This document shows, piece after piece, positions 60,501 to 64,000 of a DNA stretch of 64,000 bases. The translations under genes were made by a program, and so were the position numbers. The notes under the pieces were generated by a model. It made no database searches. It saw nothing but the letters and a program-made list of their open reading frames with translations, and was not told the origin of the DNA. The stretch comes from Apostichopus japonicus (lineage: Eukaryota; Echinodermata; Holothuroidea; Aspidochirotida; Stichopodidae): NCBI RefSeq assembly GCF_037975245.1, contig NC_092579.1, positions 4,550,001-4,614,000 of the forward strand, given 5' to 3'. Every line of letters starts with the position of its first letter. The first letter of the stretch is position 1.

Positions 60501-63251
60501 TTCTCTATTCTCATACATAAAGTTATGTTTTTCTATTATTATAATATGATTCCTGTTACTTAGTATACTCTATATACTATGTATACATACTCTCTATATA
60601 TTAATCTATATATTACTCTTTATATTACTCTGTATATTACTATATATCTTACTCTACATCTATATATACTATTTACATATGCATATTTACATATACTATT
60701 TACATATACCATTTACATGTACTTTATACTATTTACATACTCTATATATTAATACTCTATATATACTCTATATATATTCTATATATACACTCTATATATA
60801 CTCTATATATTAATACTCTATATATACTCTATATATTACTCTATATATACTTTATACTCTATTTATTACTATATATATTACTTATAACTCTAAACATAAT
60901 ACTCTATATATATACTCTTGATATAAATACTCTATATATGTACTCTATATTTGTTTTCCACTTTCATTTGTACTGCACCACTGCTTTGATAATGAATGAA
61001 TTGACTTGAATTAAGCGATACCACATTTCAGTACAATTAAAGGTGAAGTGACGATGTCAAAAAGATGATGTGCATGCATGGTAGAGGAGCCAAACTAGTT
61101 ATAACAGTCTCCGCCTCCACAAGTACCATACCTGTCTCGTTTTTCAAAGCAACATTTCAGACTTCAGTCCAATAATTCTGTATAATTCATTGCCTCAGGT
61201 CACAAGTCATTCAATAATGACGTGACTGTGAAGGGAGACATCACCCTGGACGATGGTGAGAGAGTGAACTGTGAGGATCTGACAGATTTACCGTCGGTAA
61301 TCCTACTGTCTACGGGAGAGCAAACGATGTACGCATCCGATGTCTGGTTCAGCGGTAAAGTGCAGGTACTCGGTAATCTAACGTTGGATGGTCTCATGCA
61401 CAACTTGGAAGGATCTATTTACCTGTCGGAAGGGGTCGTCCGGGGCTCGGACCTGATCTACGACTTTGATCTTAGCTCGTTGGTCACCTTGAACGGTAAA
61501 CAAAATATAACGGGTAAGATGGAACAACTTTGCTCTCTTTTCTCTTTCATAATTAAACATGATATTGATGCCGTGTGGATCAGATAAGATATGAATATAG
61601 CTCACTTTGAACTTTCATCTGTATCTGTTTTGACATAACGATAGCAGTCTCCCTCTGTTGTTATAACTTTGTTACCTCTTGGTACTGACTTCACATTATA
61701 GCACCACTCTATGGTAAATTGTCCCACCCCCCACCTCCCCCCCCGGCCACTAGCATCTCCACCGCACTCCTAATCGCTTCATCCCACCTCTTGCGATGAC
61801 ACAAAAGTATCATATCTATAATTGGAATATCAAATCAGGAATCAAAATTTGCCATGGAAGTATTAATAGCATAGCATAAAGTTATGGAATTGAATTTTCT
61901 TGTCGAGGAAATGCAACATTTGTTCTACTCAGTTGTGCCTATAAACCTCTGACTCATTATGTCATTCAATAATCATGTACTTCCAAGTATTACTATATCG
62001 TTAATGGTCCATAATATGATTTATTTTTAAGCATCGAACATCCGTTGAATTCGTCTCTATCTTTAGGTACAAAAATTTTCCATAAACCAGTTACGGTGTT
62101 TGGGAATATGAGTTGCACAGATGTCAATGTCACCGGGTATCTCCAGGACATTCAACCCGATGAATTTTATTATTATGCTGTGCTTAATGACAGCGACCGT
62201 ACCATCGAGGGACAGAAATCGTTTTCTTCGATGACAGGTAAATATGCAAGACAGCAGCATGAGACTGTAGTCTTCTATAGTAAATGAAACTTACACAAAA
62301 ACCTGCTGATGACCAAATAATGAAACTTTGGATAATGTTATATTCCTAGTTGTAGCACAATGTACCCACAACTCACATTTGGAGCTAGCTTTGGATTTTT
62401 GTCAGTCGTACTAAAACTAGTACTAAGGCATACGGGCGAGGTAGGTAGAATCACAAAGCACGTAATAACCGACATAAATTTTGTCTCTGAATCAAAGATA
62501 ATGGCATTGCATCGTCATTCCTTGCAGAAACCTGAATGCCTGGCAACATTTAGCTGTATTGTGAAACTATTTACAAGTCAAAATAATAGAAAATATGTCT
62601 TAATACTTTTGAAGTGAATATCAAACTAGATAATTTGATGCAAAGTATGAAAAAATTGCAACATATTGCTTTTAAAAAAACCCAAATGAGACACCAATGT
62701 TTCAATGAGAAGAACTTCATTTGCTACCTTTAACATTGTGTACTGACTGGTTTTAGGGTTCACTGGCAGTCATAAATTGTAAATTAAACTTCAAGGGTGA
62801 GTATGTTTCTTGAATATTTTATTCTTGTAGCAAATGAGTGATCTTGTTAGTTTCTTTCAGACAAGCCTTTTTGGTACATTTTACTGCTTGCTCTGTAAAA
62901 GTCTGGTCATCTTTGTCATAGTTCCCAATTTGAAATCAGCTCTCGACATTTACCTTCAAAATTTGAGCTGTAATACTGATTTTACATTTTTCCAATACAT
63001 ATTTTTATTAATTTAGCAATGAAGTGAATATTTCTATTTTGTGTTAGAAAAGTAGTTTTTTTCCTATCATACAAAGTTGATTTTTAAGAGGATTTTATAA
63101 TCAAAACAAGTTTCCAGGTAAATGTTTATCCACATGGTTTTATTTTCGACAGTCAAGGACAACTTGAACGTGACCGGCACAGTTGATGGAGTTGACCTGG
63201 AAGTCTTTGATAATACTGTTGTTACTTTAGACGGAAACCAAGAAATTACTG
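45342..63251 (+). CDS. Secreted EAR-repeat protein with long C-terminal repeat region (3' end outside window)
   Basis: Eighteen exons with GT-AG borders and fully consistent phases: 45342-45591, 47461-47646, 48021-48300, 49198-49370, 50279-50437, 50815-50921, 51753-51972, 53099-53260, 53380-53556, 55115-55408, 56215-56447, 56622-56814, 58025-58261, 58624-58791, 59690-59905, 61199-61513, 62067-62237 and 63153-63251. Together they encode 1213 codons plus one base, without a stop, so more exons follow. The order is signal peptide, dibasic site, seven EAR repeats, a connecting segment, then at least twelve short repeats. EAR repeats (TSPEAR, LGI proteins) fold as a seven-bladed propeller and bind receptors outside the cell. 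Unlike human TSPEAR I see no N-terminal laminin-G/TSPN domain, so it is TSPEAR-like at most. It is likely extracellular; partner and function are unknown. The start at 45342 is chosen because a signal peptide follows it directly. Confidence 0.87.
45625..46095 (+). repeat. Minisatellite in EAR-gene intron 1
   Basis: Irregular units of about 25-45 bp built from CATAGCATCTTAGGTGTTA and CAGAGATGTATGTATTT. The array begins just after the exon 1 donor. Confidence 0.9.
46096..47460. other. Rest of EAR-gene intron 1
   Basis: No exon recognised. A 72-codon minus-strand frame at 46498-46716 has no family motif. Confidence 0.5.
47461..51972 (+). CDS. EAR gene exons 2-7: seven EAR repeats
   Basis: Seven repeats of about 45-53 residues each follow the pattern 'φ.F...G..YLφφ........Y.φ.S.φF.F......φ'. 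Examples are YFYLDGEHFLIRGQY, HFFDYEGETYLVITNL, SFTYEGYVYLVIGQY, YFQIGFEIYLAATCQ and YQLLEGEDSLLFLTEK. The number seven matches a complete propeller. Repeats cross exon borders, so exon and blade limits do not coincide. Confidence 0.85.
48600..48915 (-). mobile_element. tRNA-derived SINE, copy 1, in EAR-gene intron 3
   Basis: On the minus strand a tRNA-like head (GTGGTCAAATGGTTTAGTACGG, box B-like CAGGTTTAAGTCC) is followed by CTTGCGCAAGGCAC and the LINE-like tail CTTGAGCACC...GGTGGATA...CTTATAA, with an (ATT)n end. It shares its layout with the copy at 49418-49717. Confidence 0.75.
49418..49717 (-). mobile_element. tRNA-derived SINE, copy 2, in EAR-gene intron 4
   Basis: The minus-strand head has GGCCAATTGGCTAAGGCG (box A) and GCTGGTTGGATTCC (box B), then GTGTCCTTGGGCAAG. 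The tail is GTAAAGCGCTTTGAGACC...GGTATAAAGTACTATATAAA, matching the LINE tail at 10190. Confidence 0.85.
49718..50278. other. Rest of EAR-gene intron 4
   Basis: AT-rich, nothing recognised. Confidence 0.6.
51527..51770 (+). repeat. Duplicated acceptor and exon 7 start in intron 6
   Basis: The block TGTTGCCAGATGATG...TTTCATTTATTCACAG followed by the first bases of exon 7 occurs twice, at about 51530-51650 and 51663-51780. The upstream copy reads TAACCTGAAGTTGTCCAAG after CACAG, with a stop at its first codon, so only the second acceptor (51752) can be productive. Confidence 0.85.
51973..53098. other. EAR-gene intron 7
   Basis: A short G-rich run at 52005-52035. The 118-codon frame at 52658-53014 has no motif or splice support. 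Nothing else recognised. Confidence 0.5.
53099..63251 (+). CDS. EAR gene exons 8-18: unnamed 39-46-residue repeats
   Basis: After a linker (exons 8-9) the protein repeats the pattern 'DQ.I.G...F...V.φ.G.φ.VDG.VNGφ.φ...φ..L'. Examples are GDQTIESHVVFAGNVTVHGN, NVDGEVNGINLPFEVV, EVDGTVNGLDISEDVL, DGNQEITG and VTGTVDGVDLEVFD. At least twelve copies are visible and the series runs off the window. Exons 13-18 are all phase 1-1 and multiples of three. The periodic Gly/Val/Asn pattern suggests a beta-rich rod; I do not recognise a named domain. Confidence 0.75.
53594..55060 (+). repeat. 96-bp minisatellite in EAR-gene intron 9, derived from the exon 10 edge
   Basis: About fifteen units, 96 bp in the regular core (copies near 53942-54614 are almost identical). 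Each unit carries CCCATTAGGTTACACAGTC (or TTATACAGTC), CTTC-AGAGTAC-TTGATGTC and ACCATTATTGGTAATAACAAC. These align with the acceptor and first 60 bases of exon 10 (55103-55175). Since 96 is 32 codons, one frame stays open through the array. Confidence 0.93.
55660..55765. repeat. GGTAT/GGTAC pentanucleotide repeat
   Basis: Imperfect (GGTAY)n run in intron 10 of the EAR gene. Confidence 0.85.
57395..57775. repeat. About 205-bp diverged tandem duplication in EAR-gene intron 12
   Basis: CAGTGTTATGTATGCAA...GGTCGTATTACATCTACCACCC, followed by a C run and CATTGGCCCAATGGA, recurs as CAGTGTTATCTATGCAA...GGTCATATTACATCTAACACCC, a C-rich run and CATTGACCCAATGGA. Confidence 0.75.
57853..57967. repeat. 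Foldback element with AGTTGGCCTGACGTTT arms
   Basis: Left arm 57853-57898 (AGTAAGTTGGCCTGACG, GGATCTTCTTCAA) and right arm 57924-57967 are inverted copies with few mismatches and about a 25-bp loop. It ends about 55 bp before exon 13. Similar GGCCTGACGTTTCGATCC palindromes are common in marine deuterostome DNA as I recall. Confidence 0.85.
60053..60302 (+). repeat. 24-bp minisatellite in EAR-gene intron 15
   Basis: About ten units of GATATTAATGTGACATATGTGTGT (8 codons), so open frames appear on both strands. It is followed at 60580-60950 by a degenerate TACTCTATATA-rich satellite. Confidence 0.93.
60560..60955. repeat. (TACTCTATATA)n degenerate satellite
   Basis: AT-rich irregular repeats of TACTCTATATAT and ATTTACATATAC in intron 15. 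Confidence 0.85.
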
Positions 63252-64000
63252 GTAAGATATCCACACAAGTATTTATTATCAAACGCTAAAAAGTAAGCAG
63301 AAGTTTATCTTGTTTTTTTTTGCCTCGGTTCTAGAGGTGGTGGTGGTGGGGAGGAGCCAATTTGAGAAGGATTACTTGACATGGTTGTCAGTGTTGTTAA
63401 TATTTCTTTGCCAATATGTATTGTGGGTGGTGGGGGTGGGGTGGATGGGTGGGTTATACGTATTGGGTTGTTGTGTGGGCGGATATAAGTGTTACTGTTT
63501 TCTTGTATTGTCCTCTTTATTTACTTATGGGAGTGCTATACTAGACAAGCCCTCTGGATTTTTTTTGGAGTACTTCCTTTCACAATTTTCCCTGTTGTTG
63601 ATATGTTTTGTCACTTAGTTAACTTCTCTGTATTTATATTGTGAAGAAACAAATAAATGAAATGAAATATATATTAAGCAAATTTATTTTTGAAAACAGC
63701 ATAAACTGGGGATTACTCATGCTTATATGCTCATCTAATCTTCTTTTGAGTTCCTTCCTATATTCTGTATTGTACTATTTTAATTTTCTTTATATCAACA
63801 TTAAGTTTTGACTTAAGACTTTTGACTTAAGACTTTTGACTTAAGGTTTGACTTAAGTTTTGGCTCAAAGTAAATTGTGTCAGAAACTCAGACAACTCGG
63901 CTATAGACAAGTTCAAAGCTGACTAAAATTTAGACTAATTTTCAAACTTAGTTTGCCACTCCTCGGTAAATATCCCAAAGCTTGACTCCATAGTTATAAA
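63252..64000. other. EAR-gene intron 18 (start) to window end
   Basis: G/T-rich run near 63340-63480 and a short 14-bp repeat TTTTGACTTAAGAC near 63806-63850. No further exon recognised before the window ends. Confidence 0.5.

Overview
This is animal nuclear DNA. It is AT-rich and intron-rich with GT-AG splice sites, and it is full of hAT-type MITEs, LINE/SINE remnants and minisatellites. The gene content fits an invertebrate deuterostome, most likely an echinoderm: an intron-rich adenylosuccinate lyase, an IFIT-like TPR gene, an EAR-repeat extracellular protein and C2H2/SAMD3-like element genes. The species assignment is inference; nothing in the window proves it.

Layout. (1) 1-4420: 3' end of a SAMD3-like gene on + (three exons, 839-2649), followed by a dense array of CAGTCT/AGACTG dyads. 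I read this as the right end of a mobile element ('element A'). (2) 4440-11394: mostly intergenic, with poly-G/C-flanked repeats, a degraded LINE 3' end at 9778-10250 and a long TA tract. (3) 11429-12841: an IFIT-like TPR protein in one coding exon. (4) 13147-21481: an 8.3-kb candidate element ('element B'). Both ends carry GTGTTAA/TTAACAC subterminal repeats, and inside is a decayed minus-strand gene with a C2H2 finger exon and SAMD3-like C-terminal exons. It also contains a LINE reverse-transcriptase fragment, a 30-bp perfect palindrome and a small foldback element. (5) 21482-27200: AT-rich DNA, then a hAT MITE with a perfect 8-bp target duplication and a three-layer nest of transposons. (6) 27344-38902: complete ADSL gene, 10 exons, 492 codons, all splice phases consistent. 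Its introns hold two minisatellites and decayed copies of exons 6 and 8. (7) 38903-45245: intergenic, with a LINE remnant and two related foldback MITEs, one flanked by TTAA. (8) 45342 to beyond 63251: a secreted protein gene, at least 18 exons and 1213 codons. It has a signal peptide, a dibasic propeptide-like site, seven EAR repeats (one seven-bladed propeller) and at least a dozen copies of an unnamed 39-46-residue repeat. It continues past the window end.

How the parts relate. ADSL is a housekeeping purine gene and the EAR gene an extracellular structural or adhesion protein; I see no functional link between them. The IFIT-like gene suggests innate RNA sensing, but that is inference. The most interesting material is the pair of candidate elements A and B. 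They encode related proteins and use palindromic subterminal arrays that differ in sequence but share one design. A second theme is repeated duplication of exon edges into neighbouring introns (ADSL introns 6 and 8; EAR-gene introns 6 and 9), in one case giving rise to a 96-bp minisatellite.
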